The translations under genes were made by a program, and so were the position numbers. DNA of 64,000 nt from assembly GCA_963742725.1 (NCBI GenBank), contig CAVUMX010000001.1:186001-250000 (forward strand). The letters are read 5' to 3'. The notes under the pieces were generated by a model, which was given only the letters and a program-made list of their open reading frames with translations, was not told where the DNA came from and ran no database searches. The stretch comes from CAVVAL01 sp963742725. GTDB lineage: Bacteria; Actinomycetota; Actinomycetes; Mycobacteriales; Cryptosporangiaceae. Below are positions 19,100 to 27,789 of this stretch, one piece after another; within the stretch, counting starts at the first letter, position 1; every line of letters starts with the position of its first letter.

Positions 19100-20130
19100 G
19101 ATTCCGCCGTGCGCGTCCTGCCGAGGTTGACCGTCTTCGGCGCCTCGCCCGCCATCGTCACGAGCGTCGCGCCGAGCCTCGACCCCACGATCTTCACCGG
19201 GTACGTCTTCTCGCCGGACTGCACGCAGCCCAGGTCGCCGTCGACGGCGAACAGCGCGCCCGGCGGCACCTTCAGCGCCGGCAGCGGAGCCTTCAGCGTG
19301 ACGACCGCCGACAGGTCCTCGTCCTTCTCGCTCGCGACCAGCATCCGGTACTCCTGCGTCGCCGCGATCCCCCGCAGGAACGCCGGGTCCGTCGCCGTGA
19401 CGCCGTCCTTGCCGAGCAGGCCCGTCACGCCCATCACGGTGATGACGCGCGCGCCGGCGACTGCGTTCGGCGGCTTCGACTCGACGGCGACCGCGACCAG
19501 CCGGGCCGGCACCTTGGCGTACGTGTGCCCCGCGGACACGTACTGACCGGGCGCCAGCTCGCAGGAGTCCGGCACGACGGACGGCGCCGGCAGCCAGAGG
19601 ATCTGTCCGAAGTCGACGGACCCGCTCGGCTCGGCGACACCGGCTGCCTTCTTGAGCTTCTTCACGGCCGCCGCCGTCCGGGCGCCGTACTCGCCCGTGA
19701 CCGGGACGGCGTACCCGAGACGGGCCAGCTCCCGTTGCAGGGCGGCGACGTCGGCGCCCTCGGATCCGGTGCCGAGGTTCCGGTACAGCGGCGCCGAGGT
19801 GGCCAGCGCGATCAGGGGCACGTTGTTGATCCGGGCGACCGCGCGTCCGGACGTCAGCGCCTCTCCCGGCCGGCACGATGTCGCGACCACCCGGCCGGCG
19901 AAGCCGATCAGCAGCGGCGGCGCCGCCGTCCGCTGGAGAGAGATCTTGACCGTGCGTTCGTCGCCCAGTTCCTCCCGGCCGACGGGTGCCGCGGTGACCT
20001 CCGTGGCCGGCCGCAGTTCCGCCGGCGCGGCGGCGGGGCGGAGCAGGAACGCCGTCGCCCCGCCCGTGCTGAGCAGCGTCACGGCGGCGATGGCCGCCGT
20101 GCCCGCCGACCGACGCGTCGCCACCCTCAC
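19090..20130 (-). CDS. Membrane-anchored adaptor with peptidoglycan-binding domain
   Basis: A 346-residue protein. It has an N-terminal membrane anchor (about residues 10-31), an HlyD/RND-adaptor-like beta region, a peptidoglycan_binding_1 motif (about 118-165, GSEGADVAALQRELARLGY) and a long beta-rich C-terminal part. Such adaptors couple an inner-membrane ABC exporter to the cell wall. The GTG start overlaps the upstream lipoprotein stop (GTGA). An alternative GTG lies two codons downstream. Context makes it the periplasm-side component of the adjacent ABC pair. Confidence 0.8.
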   Translation of the reverse strand: MRVATRRSAGTAAIAAVTLLSTGGATAFLLRPAAAPAELRPATEVTAAPVGREELGDERTVKISLQRTAAPPLLIGFAGRVVATSCRPGEALTSGRAVARINNVPLIALATSAPLYRNLGTGSEGADVAALQRELARLGYAVPVTGEYGARTAAAVKKLKKAAGVAEPSGSVDFGQILWLPAPSVVPDSCELAPGQYVSAGHTYAKVPARLVAVAVESKPPNAVAGARVITVMGVTGLLGKDGVTATDPAFLRGIAATQEYRMLVASEKDEDLSAVVTLKAPLPALKVPPGALFAVDGDLGCVQSGEKTYPVKIVGSRLGATLVTMAGEAPKTVNLGRTRTAESCS

Positions 20131-20762
20131 CCGCCGCCCTTCGGACCGACCTGGACGGCCATGCCGCCGGCGGTCAGGCACCGCTGCGCGTCGGCGGTGG
20201 ACGGGTCGAAGTCGGTCTTCTTGTCCAGGTCGCCCTTGAGGAACGTGGTGAGCTTCTCGGGCGTGTAGTCGGCGGGGACGAGACCGGCCTTGATCAGGCA
20301 CCGCACGGTCACCAGCCGGGGATCGGCGAGCAGGTCCGGGTTGTCGACCTGGGTGCGGAAGAGCGCTTCGAGGCTCGCGAGCCCGGCGTTGACCGCGCAG
20401 TCCCGCATCGTGTTGTTGTGGGCCTCGATGTCCTTGATCCCGGACGGCGGGTTGACCCGGTAGATGCCGTTCGGCAGCTTCGTGTACGTCTCGCCGAGGT
20501 TGGCGTCCTCGGCGCAGCGCCGGTACCGGCTGAACGCCTCCTCGTAGTCCGCCGGGTCGATCTTGCCCGTCTTGACCGCCCGGTCCAGCGCCTCCCGTTC
20601 GAAGTCGGACCTGGCCCGCTCACGAGCATCCTTGAACTGCTCGACCAGCGGCTTCATGCGCTCACCCGTCCCCTGCTGCGGGAGAGCCTCGGTCGAGGAC
20701 TCCTGGCCGCAGGCCGTCGCGCCGAGCAGCACGACAGCGAGCAGCACCAGCACCCGTTTCAT
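20127..20762 (-). CDS. Putative lipoprotein of the exporter operon
   Basis: A 211-residue protein with a lipoprotein signal peptide (MKRVLVLLAVVLLGATAC, lipid-modified Cys 18). The mature part is mostly helical and charged, with regularly spaced cysteines (RRCAEDA, RDCAVNA, VRCLIKA, QRCLTAGG). I do not recognise the family. Its stop overlaps the adaptor start by four bases, so it is the first gene of the lipoprotein-adaptor-ATPase-permease unit. It may be an immunity or substrate-capture component; that is inference from position. Confidence 0.75.
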   Translation of the reverse strand: MKRVLVLLAVVLLGATACGQESSTEALPQQGTGERMKPLVEQFKDARERARSDFEREALDRAVKTGKIDPADYEEAFSRYRRCAEDANLGETYTKLPNGIYRVNPPSGIKDIEAHNNTMRDCAVNAGLASLEALFRTQVDNPDLLADPRLVTVRCLIKAGLVPADYTPEKLTTFLKGDLDKKTDFDPSTADAQRCLTAGGMAVQVGPKGGG

Positions 20763-20841
20763 CAGAGCTCACGTCCTTGTTCCGTGCACGGCGGCGGGCC
20801 ACGGCCGAACCCGGCCATGGCCCGCGCTTACCGTGCGGCCG

Positions 20842-21177
20842 TCAGAGGGAGAAGAAGTTGTCGGCGTTGTGGCTGAACGAGAAACCGACATCCGCCCGCG
20901 CCCACGACCATCCGCTGTACCAGCCGGAGTAGATCGCCGCACTGCCGTGCTGGGCGTAGGAGTTGCTCCAGTACGCGCAGTCCTCGGTGTGCGCTTCCGC
21001 GTACGAGGACGACGTGGAGTGGTTCGTGTAGTCGGACGCGCAGGCGGCCTGGGCCGGGCTGGCGACGGCGAGGCTGGCGACGCCCCCGCCGACGAGCAGG
21101 CCGGCAGCGGCCAGACCGGCGCCTGCCTTGGTGCGAAGCCTCGTACGGAGGCTCCTGGTGCTCGATGTCGTCGACAT
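20842..21177 (-). CDS. Small secreted lactococcin-972-like peptide
   Basis: A 111-residue precursor with a long twin-basic signal peptide (TRSLRTRLRTKAGAGLAAAGLL ... SPAQA). The mature peptide is about 64 residues, starts ACASDYTNHSTSSSYAEAH and ends WSWARADVGFSFSHNADNFF. The Ser/Tyr/Gly-rich body, the WAxADVG-like segment and the aromatic C-terminus resemble lactococcin 972, whose family inhibits cell-wall synthesis. Two cysteines could form a disulfide. A GAGGAG-type ribosome-binding site precedes the ATG at 21177. The ABC/adaptor genes just downstream fit such a locus. The assignment is by pattern only. Confidence 0.55.
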   Translation of the reverse strand: MSTTSSTRSLRTRLRTKAGAGLAAAGLLVGGGVASLAVASPAQAACASDYTNHSTSSSYAEAHTEDCAYWSNSYAQHGSAAIYSGWYSGWSWARADVGFSFSHNADNFFSL

Positions 21178-21204
21178 CCGATGCTCCTCTCTACAGTGGG
21201 GAGC

Positions 21205-21235
21205 GAGGTGGCCCAAACTCGACTTGGGCCACCTC
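21205..21235. terminator. 12-bp perfect hairpin ahead of the secreted-peptide gene
   Basis: Arms 21205-21216 (gaggtggcccaa) and 21224-21235 are exact inverted repeats with a 7-base loop. It sits between the stop of the sigma-factor partner (21302) and the start at 21177. It could terminate the upstream operon or act as an attenuator or leader hairpin of the secreted-peptide mRNA. Confidence 0.7.
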
Positions 21236-21301
21236 CTCTCCACGAGGAGCATGCGCGCGCACCGTAAGCCGGCACGGAAGCGCCGCATAAGTCGAACGTC
21301 A

Positions 21302-21931
21302 TCAGTTCCCCGGGCCCGGCTCGACGGTCGGGTCCTGGACCGTCTCGCCTGGTCGGGCCGCCCGGCCCAGCGTGTAGCGGGCGGTGCCCTTCATGTCCGC
21401 GGAGACCCGGATGACCAGCGTGCAGCGGACCGGTTCCCGACCGCAGTCGACCCGCGCCGGGTCGGGGCTGACGACCTCGCTGGACATGCTGCCCGTGCCT
21501 CCGCTGGACCGGATCCGCATGCCGACCAGCCTCGGCGAGACCGGCACCAGCCGGATCTCGACGTCCTTGCCGACCGCGCGGAACGCCTCGACGTACCTGG
21601 CGTGGTCGGCGAGCGGGTCCTTGATCCGCGCGACGAAGAAGTCGCCGTCGCGGCGGATCTCGATCGCGGAGTTCGCGTACGACGACGCGTGGCCGGTGCC
21701 GTCCTCGATCATGCTGGGCCCGACGACGACCGCCGTGGTGACCGCCGCGACGACCGCGGCGGCCGCGACGAGGCGGCCGGTGCGGTTCGGGGCCGCGGAC
21801 GTGAAGTCGGCCTGGGCTTCCGCGGGCTCGGCCTGGATCGCGGAGAGGAGCGCACGCGCGGCGGGGCGGGCGTCGCGCCCGGCGAGGTCCTCGTCGCGGA
21901 CACGGGCGAGCCTGGTGAGCGGCTCGGTCAT
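21302..21931 (-). CDS. Single-pass membrane protein coupled to an ECF sigma factor
   Basis: A 209-residue protein. The N-terminal cytoplasmic segment begins TEPLTRLARVRDEDLAG. One membrane helix (about residues 53-73, LVAAAAVVAAVTTAVVVG) precedes an extracellular beta-rich domain. The ATG overlaps the sigma-factor stop (ATGA), the layout of a sigma/anti-sigma pair. No zinc-binding anti-sigma HxxxCxxC motif is present. It is either a divergent anti-sigma factor or a CU044_5270-like membrane partner. Confidence 0.65.
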   Translation of the reverse strand: MTEPLTRLARVRDEDLAGRDARPAARALLSAIQAEPAEAQADFTSAAPNRTGRLVAAAAVVAAVTTAVVVGPSMIEDGTGHASSYANSAIEIRRDGDFFVARIKDPLADHARYVEAFRAVGKDVEIRLVPVSPRLVGMRIRSSGGTGSMSSEVVSPDPARVDCGREPVRCTLVIRVSADMKGTARYTLGRAARPGETVQDPTVEPGPGN

Positions 21932-22467
21932 GGGGTCCCTCCTGACATCGCCAACCAGCCGGTGGAGACGCCGGCTGTCGCGAGTTGCCTGGCGAAGCGT
22001 TTGCGGGCCCGGTGCAGGCGGATCCGGACGGCGTTGCGCGAGCACCCGAGCACGGTCGCTATCTCGGCGTGGTCGAGCCCTTCCCACGCGACAAGGCACA
22101 GCAGTTCCCGGTCGCCGTCCGGCAGGTCGCGCAGCGCCTGGCTGACCGCGCCCAGGTCGGCGTGGTCCTCCGCGCTGCGCTCGTACAGATCGGCGACCTC
22201 CGCCGCGACGGCGTGCGAGAGGTCGCGGCGGCGGGCGGCGCCCCGGCGGTGGTTGGCGAGGACGTTGCGCGCGACCCCGTACAGCCAGAGCCGTGCCTCG
22301 TCGCCGGCCGGCACGACGTCCATCCGGCGCCAGGCGATGGCGAAGGTCTCCGCCACCACGTCGGCCGCGTCCTCCGGGCAGTCGGACCGCCGTACGGCGT
22401 AGCCGAGGAGTCGCGCGAACGTGGCCGCGTAGAGCGATTCGAACCGGGCCGTCCGTTCGTCGTCCAC
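21928..22467 (-). CDS. ECF-type RNA polymerase sigma factor
   Basis: A 179-residue sigma-70 family protein. Region 2 is FESLYAATFARLLGYAVRRS, then DAADVVAETFAIAWRRMD and ARLWLYGVARNVLANHRR. Region 4 is ALRDLPDGDRELLCLVAWEGLDHAEIA plus the helix-turn-helix CSRNAVRIRLHRARKRF. The GTG at 22467 has a strong AGGAGG site; an ATG 22 codons upstream is unlikely. It probably controls the downstream membrane protein and perhaps the secreted-peptide/exporter block. No promoter consensus for it is evident. Confidence 0.88.
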   Translation of the reverse strand: MDDERTARFESLYAATFARLLGYAVRRSDCPEDAADVVAETFAIAWRRMDVVPAGDEARLWLYGVARNVLANHRRGAARRRDLSHAVAAEVADLYERSAEDHADLGAVSQALRDLPDGDRELLCLVAWEGLDHAEIATVLGCSRNAVRIRLHRARKRFARQLATAGVSTGWLAMSGGTP

Positions 22468-22549
22468 TGGCGGGTGCCTCCTCTCATCCCGGAACGGGCT
22501 GACACCTGTGCATGTCGCGGGAGGGGCCGGCATTTCCGGCCGCCGGGAA

Positions 22550-23353
22550 TCAGCGGGCGCTACGGATCATCGTGACGAGTTCCCTGCCGTGGATGCCACG
22601 AAGTAACGCCTGGTGGACGCGCGCGAGCAGGGGCGCGTCCAGGCCGGTCTTCTCGACCAGGTGGTGCTGCGCCAGCCGGTAGGTCTCGCCGGACGCCTCG
22701 ATCCGCCGGCCGCTCAGCGCCTGCGCGGCCATGAGCTGCAACCACGGCACCTCGCGGGACGGATGCAGGATCGTCATCGACCGCAGGATCGGCAGCGCGT
22801 CCTCGGGGTTGTCGAGCGCGAGGTGCCCGTCGACGACCATCTCCTCGGCCTGGAACCGCAGTTCCTCCAGCCCGACCGCCGCCACGTCGAGATCGGGCAC
22901 GTCCCGGACGTCTACCAGCGCCTCCGGTCCATGCCAGAGGCCCAGTCCATGTTCCAACGCGCGGACAGCGCCGGCCACATCGCCCGATGCCCGCAATGTC
23001 CTGCCTTCGTGCACGACACGTCGGAACTCTTCGGCGTCGATCTCCAGTCCGTGCGGCGCAAGGCGATACCCGCCGTGACTGCGTTGCACGACGTCGCGTC
23101 CGACACGGCCGACCAACTGGCGCAGTGTCCGGATCTGGTTGCGCACCATTTGTATGGCGCTGTCCGGCGGATCACCGTCCCAGACGCGTTTCACGATCTG
23201 CTCGGCCGACAGGGGAACTTCCCTGGTCACGGCCAGTACGGCGAGCACTTTGCGCAGTTGGGCGGGCAATCCACGCGGTACCCGGCCCGGTATTTCGAGT
23301 GCTACCGGACCCAGCAATTGGACTTTCGCGAAAAATCCTATCTTCGCCGACAT
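22550..23353 (-). CDS. SARP-family transcriptional regulator
   Basis: A 267-residue Streptomyces antibiotic regulatory protein. It has an OmpR-like winged helix (about residues 10-100, AEQIVKRVWDGDPPDSAIQMVRN, then GYRL) followed by a bacterial transcriptional activator domain (to about 255). SARPs activate secondary-metabolite clusters by binding direct repeats. It lies 82 bases upstream of the ECF sigma gene on the same strand. No classical biosynthetic genes are adjacent, so its target could be the secreted-peptide block. Confidence 0.87.
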   Translation of the reverse strand: MSAKIGFFAKVQLLGPVALEIPGRVPRGLPAQLRKVLAVLAVTREVPLSAEQIVKRVWDGDPPDSAIQMVRNQIRTLRQLVGRVGRDVVQRSHGGYRLAPHGLEIDAEEFRRVVHEGRTLRASGDVAGAVRALEHGLGLWHGPEALVDVRDVPDLDVAAVGLEELRFQAEEMVVDGHLALDNPEDALPILRSMTILHPSREVPWLQLMAAQALSGRRIEASGETYRLAQHHLVEKTGLDAPLLARVHQALLRGIHGRELVTMIRSAR

Positions 23354-23553
23354 TCCTAGCCCCCGTGTTGCACAGTCCGTAAGATCAATTGATAGTCGGA
23401 GTGCAGTACCGGCCCACTATCATCCGACAACCACGCCAGCGCCACCATGATTGCGCCTTTCAGAAGTGGCGACAAAGGCAGTGCAAATAAGCCGACGGTT
23501 GCCGAAGTCGGATATCTGACACCGATAGCGGCCATCGGCGTAGCGTTTCCACC

Positions 23554-23880
23554 ATGGCGACGATCGACGCCAGCGGCGCCTCGCTGCACGCGGCGGCACT
23601 GCTCCGTACCCTCTGCGCGGCGCGGACCGCCGTGATCGACGGCGAGATCGGCGTGGATCTCGCGCGGCGCCGGCCCGGCCTCGTCCGCGTGCTGATCCCG
23701 CGCGAACCGGCAGCCTTCACGCTGTCTACCGAAGCTCGCGCGTGGGCCGCCGCGGTGCTCACCGACGCCCGTGCGGCCCACGTGTCCGCCGGACTGTCCG
23801 AGTACGGACCATCCACACCGGACGCTCCGGCGCTCGCCGGCCGCGCACCGACACCTGCCCCCGGGACCGGCCATGCCTGA
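23554..23880 (+). CDS. Hypothetical protein
   Basis: A 108-residue frame starting MATIDASGASLHAAALL, rich in Ala and Arg, without recognisable motifs or membrane segments. It overlaps the next gene by eight bases, which suggests coupling. The Pro/Ala tail (APALAGRAPTPAPG) is low complexity. No strong ribosome-binding site is visible. Support is only the open frame, its position and its coupling. Confidence 0.4.
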   Translation: MATIDASGASLHAAALLRTLCAARTAVIDGEIGVDLARRRPGLVRVLIPREPAAFTLSTEARAWAAAVLTDARAAHVSAGLSEYGPSTPDAPALAGRAPTPAPGTGHA

Positions 23881-24307
23881 CGCGCTGTCCGGCCTCTGGA
23901 TCTGTCCGCGCTGCGGCGCGCGGCTGGTCAGCCGGAACCTGTGGCACTCGTGCGGACGGTTCACGCTCGAAGACCTGTTCGCGGGTTCCGAACCGGGCGT
24001 TCTCGACCTGGCGCGGTCCTATGTCGCGCTGCTGTACAGCCTCGGCGACGTGCAGGTGCTCCCGCAGAAGACGCGGCTCGTGTGCGTCGCCCGCGTGCGG
24101 TTCGCCGGCCTCGAACCGCGCCGCAGCGGATTCCAGGCCAACTTCGCGCTACACCGGTGGGTCGACAGCCCCCGCATCGCCAAGATCACGGACTACGGGC
24201 CACTCTGGCGCGCGCACTACCTGCCGATCAGGTCCGAGTCCGATCTGGACGACGAGCTGGCGGGCTGGCTCCAGGAGTCCCACGACACCGTCGGCGTCCG
24301 CCGCTGA
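23873..24307 (+). CDS. DUF5655-like hypothetical protein with zinc-knuckle start
   Basis: A 144-residue protein starting MPDALSGLWICPRCGARLVSRNLWHSCG, with a CPRCG...C pair that could bind a metal. A compact domain resembling DUF5655 follows (LARSYVALLYSLGDVQVLPQKTR, then FALHRWVDSPRIAKITDYG). Such domains are found alone in actinobacteria with no known activity. The ATG at 23873 lies after CCGGGACCGG; the open frame extends upstream but is occupied by the previous gene. Confidence 0.65.
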   Translation: MPDALSGLWICPRCGARLVSRNLWHSCGRFTLEDLFAGSEPGVLDLARSYVALLYSLGDVQVLPQKTRLVCVARVRFAGLEPRRSGFQANFALHRWVDSPRIAKITDYGPLWRAHYLPIRSESDLDDELAGWLQESHDTVGVRR

Positions 24308-24311
24308 CCGG

Positions 24312-24998
24312 CTAGACCCAGATCGCGCAGGGCCACCCGTTCAGGTCTTCTGGCGGGCTCGGCAGGGATGCCGCGGTACCAGCCGCCACCCGTCGCGCCG
24401 ACCACGCCGCCGCCGCCGCGTCGAGAACATCGTCGACGCCGGCCATCTTGCCGGCGAGGCCAAGATCGCCGGTCAGGGCGATGCCTTCCGCCGCCAGCAG
24501 TTCCCGGCGCTGCTCGACGCCCGCCCACGTCGCCTTCCGATGGTCGAGAAACTTTTCCGCCATCCGGGCGAATGACACCTCGGGATGTACCTCCACGACC
24601 CGATGTTTCTCAGTCCGAACCCACGCGTCGACTTCAAGAATCTTCACCCGCAAGGCGTAAGCCTGTTGGGAGATGCCGACGCCGACCACTTCCCGATGAA
24701 TCCGTGAGGCCGTGGCATGGTCCGCTGCCTCGAGCGCGCGGCGGATCGGCGTCATGAACACCGAACTCCGCCGGAGGCCGATCGCCCGAGCTGCCTGCAC
24801 GTCCGCCTGACGCCGGCCCGTATCGCTGAGACCGATGGGAATGTCGATCGCCACGACCTCGACGGCACCCGCAGACTCCGCCGCCGACACGAGCGCCGCG
24901 ATGGTGGCGCCGAAGCATGCCGACGCGTCTCTCCCGTCGAGCACGACGCCGACCCATCCACCCTTGCAACCGTCCACCCCGAGGACCCGGTGCGCCAT
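24312..24998 (-). CDS. DUF429-family protein (predicted nuclease-like RNase H fold)
   Basis: A 228-residue protein starting MAHRVLGVDGCKGGWVGVVLDG, the first strand and loop of the DUF429 fold with its conserved Asp. Further conserved acids follow in AIDIPIGLSD and EVHPEVSFA, ending with DVLDAAAAAWSARR. DUF429 proteins are predicted RNase H-like enzymes of unknown substrate. The ATG at 24998 gives the family N-terminus; one six codons upstream is possible. Confidence 0.8.
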   Translation of the reverse strand: MAHRVLGVDGCKGGWVGVVLDGRDASACFGATIAALVSAAESAGAVEVVAIDIPIGLSDTGRRQADVQAARAIGLRRSSVFMTPIRRALEAADHATASRIHREVVGVGISQQAYALRVKILEVDAWVRTEKHRVVEVHPEVSFARMAEKFLDHRKATWAGVEQRRELLAAEGIALTGDLGLAGKMAGVDDVLDAAAAAWSARRVAAGTAASLPSPPEDLNGWPCAIWV

Positions 24999-25061
24999 AC
25001 CGACACTGTATGACAAAGCGGACCGCCGGCCGCGGGCGCTAGGGGGCGGCGGCGGCTCAGG

Positions 25062-26855
25062 CTAAGGGGCGGCGCGGAGCAGCTGGGTGAGGGCGGGGTT
25101 GTCGATGTCGGCGGCCAGCAGACGGGCGGACGCGAGTGCCTTGGTGTCGCCGAGTCGGCTCCGGTGCACGTGTGCTCGGACGGTCAACTCGCGCATGTCG
25201 GTGCGGGCGGCCAGCGCGTCGAGCGCGGTGACGAGCGGCCGCGCCCGGTCGGGGTCGTCCTGGTCGAGCGCGGTGGTGATCGCCGCGTCGAGAACGTGCG
25301 CGTGGACCCACCGGTACCGGTCGGGCACCCGTTCACACCGGTGCGCGGCCTCGGCCATCCATTTCGTCGCGACGTCGTGGTCGCCCCGGCCGGTGTGGAG
25401 CAGCCCGAGCCCCCGGGCGGCCATCCCCTCCCAGCACGGGTCGCCCAGCTGGCAGGCGAGGACCCACGCCTGTTCGAGCCCGTCGGCGGCGCCGTCGACG
25501 TTCCCGGACTGGAGGTCGAGTTCGGCGCGGAGCGTCTGGGGCCAGGGCAGGAACGCCATCCAGCGCTGTTCGTGGACGATCTCCAGGGACCGCGCGATCG
25601 TGACCGCGGCCTGGCTGCGTTCGGCGCGCAGCAGGTGGGCGCGGCCGACCAGCGACAATGACCAGGCCTGCTGCCGGTGGTCACCGCAGGCGCCGGCCCG
25701 TTCGGCCGACTCGCCGAGGTAGTCGAACGCGGCCGGGTAGTCGCCCCGGTCGGAGGCGTTCATGCCGCGGACGCCGAGGATCGGGGCCAGTTCGTCGTCC
25801 GTCTCGGCGAGTTCCTGGGCTTTGGCCAGCCAGGTGTTGGCCGTCTGGCGGCGCCCCGCCTGCACCTCGACGAAGCCGAGTTCCCGGTGCGCGGTCACGG
25901 CCGTGACGCGGTCCCCCGCCTCGGCCGCCAGCGCCAGCGCCTCGTGGAGGGCGACCGCGCCTTCCTCGTCCCTCCCCCGGACGGCGTGGACCAGCGCACC
26001 TCCCAACGCGGCGAGCGCCCGGCCCTGCAACGCGACATCGTGGCACCCGGCCGCCTCGGCGACGGCCCGCCGCAGGCACTGGAGCCCGGCCTCGACGGCA
26101 CCGGCCACGATCGCGGCACGGCCCGCTTCCAACTGGCTGACCGCCGCCGCCCGCCCGCCCAGCGGCGAGACCGTCGCGGCGCCGGGCCTGGCGGTCGCCG
26201 CCTCGCGCAGGGCCGCCGAGACGTCCAGTCCGAGTTCGCGCCGGAGGGTGTCCTCGCACACCGCGACCTGGCGCAGCGCGGCGGTCCGGTCGCCGGCGAC
26301 GGCCAGGCTCCGGACGAGCAGCTCGTGGTTGCCCTCTTCGAGCGGGTTGAGCGTCACGACGCGCGAGGCGTACGCGACGGCGTCACCCGCCCGCCCCGCC
26401 GCGAGCAACGCGACCGCCGCCTCCCGCAGCCGCGCCTCCACCAGGGCCGTCAGGTGATGCCGTTCCACCAGCAGCCACGACTCGAACTCCAGCCTGGCCC
26501 CCAGGTCCAGGCCGTCGAGCAGTTCACCCCGGACGTCCAGGAGCAGCGCCGGATCTCCCCCGAGCTGGTCGAGGTCGACCGCCACGTCCGCGCCGAAGCC
26601 CGCCACGACGGGATCGCCGGTGAGAGCGTCCGGCTGGTCGAGCGTCCGGCGGAGTTCGGCGAGCGTCCACCGCAGCGCCCCGAGCGGATCGTCGGCGTCG
26701 CCGAACAGCAACTCGGCCAGGTTCCTGCGGCTCGGCGGACGGTCCGCAAGCAGCACGTAAGCGAGCAGCGCCCATGCCTTGCGGCCGCGCGGCGGACGGA
26801 CCGCCTGCCCGTCCCGCTCGATGACCGGCCGACCCAGCAACCGGATCGTCAGCAT
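25062..26855 (-). CDS. AfsR/SARP-type regulator with C-terminal TPR region
   Basis: A 597-residue protein. It has an N-terminal winged helix (about residues 1-95, LLGRPVIERDGQAVRPPRGRKAWALLAYV), a BTAD domain (about 95-240) and then about 350 residues of TPR-like helical repeats with many Ala-rich pairs. No NB-ARC ATPase domain separates them, unlike AfsR. It probably activates transcription in response to a partner bound by the repeats. The ATG at 26855 follows GGGGGTG. It is 32 bases downstream of the methyltransferase gene and may be cotranscribed with it. Confidence 0.82.
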   Translation of the reverse strand: MLTIRLLGRPVIERDGQAVRPPRGRKAWALLAYVLLADRPPSRRNLAELLFGDADDPLGALRWTLAELRRTLDQPDALTGDPVVAGFGADVAVDLDQLGGDPALLLDVRGELLDGLDLGARLEFESWLLVERHHLTALVEARLREAAVALLAAGRAGDAVAYASRVVTLNPLEEGNHELLVRSLAVAGDRTAALRQVAVCEDTLRRELGLDVSAALREAATARPGAATVSPLGGRAAAVSQLEAGRAAIVAGAVEAGLQCLRRAVAEAAGCHDVALQGRALAALGGALVHAVRGRDEEGAVALHEALALAAEAGDRVTAVTAHRELGFVEVQAGRRQTANTWLAKAQELAETDDELAPILGVRGMNASDRGDYPAAFDYLGESAERAGACGDHRQQAWSLSLVGRAHLLRAERSQAAVTIARSLEIVHEQRWMAFLPWPQTLRAELDLQSGNVDGAADGLEQAWVLACQLGDPCWEGMAARGLGLLHTGRGDHDVATKWMAEAAHRCERVPDRYRWVHAHVLDAAITTALDQDDPDRARPLVTALDALAARTDMRELTVRAHVHRSRLGDTKALASARLLAADIDNPALTQLLRAAP

Positions 26856-26886
26856 GGGCGCACCCCCTCTACGCTCAGTGTGCTGC

Positions 26887-27705
26887 TCAGCGCCGCACGC
26901 CGACAGCCTCCAGGTACTCGCTCCCCGCGAGCAGCGTGCCGTCGTCGACCTGGTTGAACCGTGCCGCCACGTCGGCGAGGTCCGCGGCGAATTGAGCACG
27001 GCGGTCGTCGTCGAGCGAGCCGGCCAGCCGGGTGATGGGCCCGTAGTAGAGACGGAACCACTCCGAGAAGTGCGCGGGCGAGTGGTAGACGAAGTCGAAC
27101 GTCCGCTTCGTCAGCGAGGTCCACTCGACGGTGTCGCCGAACAGCTCCGCGAGACGCTCCGCGGTACCCCAGAGCATCGGCGAGCTGACGCCGGCCGGCG
27201 GCGGCGGCGCGTACGCCCCGATGACCTTGAACATGCCGCCGACGAGGCTCTCCGGCGTCCAGCTCGCGAGGCCGATCGTCCCGCCCGGCCGCGTGACGCG
27301 GATCAGCTCCGCCGCGGCCTGGGCCTGGTTCGGGGCGAACATGACGCCGACGGTGCTCAGCGTCGCGTCGAACGACCGGTCGGGGAAGGGCAGCTGCTCG
27401 GCGTCCCCCTCGGTGAACGTCACGGGGACGTGTTCGGCCTTGGCGCGCTCGCGGCCCTGCACGAGCAGGTTCGCGGCGTAGTCGACGCCGGTCGCCTCCG
27501 CGAAGCGCCGGGCGCTGGCGATCGCCGCGTTGCCCTGCCCGCACGCGACGTCCAGGACCTGCTGACCAGCACGGACGCCGGTGGCCTCCACCAGCCGCTC
27601 CGCGATGGTCTGCAGCGTGTTGCCGACCCGCGGATAGTCGCCCGACTCCCACGCCGCCCGCTGCTTAGCCTTGATCGCCTCGTAATCCACTGTTTCGGTG
27701 TACAT
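26887..27705 (-). CDS. Class I SAM-dependent methyltransferase
   Basis: A 272-residue methyltransferase of the UbiE/COQ5-like type. The SAM-binding motif I is VLDVACGQGNAAI, an acidic residue follows in ATGVDYAANL, and motif II is GDAEQLPFPDRSFDAT. Its substrate is not evident. The ATG at 27705 has GAGGAG just upstream; the frame extends 12 codons further without homology. A MITE lies 84 bases upstream. Confidence 0.83.
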   Translation of the reverse strand: MYTETVDYEAIKAKQRAAWESGDYPRVGNTLQTIAERLVEATGVRAGQQVLDVACGQGNAAIASARRFAEATGVDYAANLLVQGRERAKAEHVPVTFTEGDAEQLPFPDRSFDATLSTVGVMFAPNQAQAAAELIRVTRPGGTIGLASWTPESLVGGMFKVIGAYAPPPPAGVSSPMLWGTAERLAELFGDTVEWTSLTKRTFDFVYHSPAHFSEWFRLYYGPITRLAGSLDDDRRAQFAADLADVAARFNQVDDGTLLAGSEYLEAVGVRR

Positions 27706-27789
27706 CTCGTCTCCTCGACTCCTGTGGCACAACGGGGCCACCGTCGCGGGCCACCGTGTGACGAGCCGTGTGACGTTCGCCGGCGCCTA

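Noticed and set aside
25677..26957. Long plus-strand frame opposite the AfsR-type gene (426 codons)
   Set aside because: Its product is a run of Arg, Gly, Pro and His without motifs. The minus strand encodes a clear winged-helix/BTAD protein. It is a high-GC antisense shadow.
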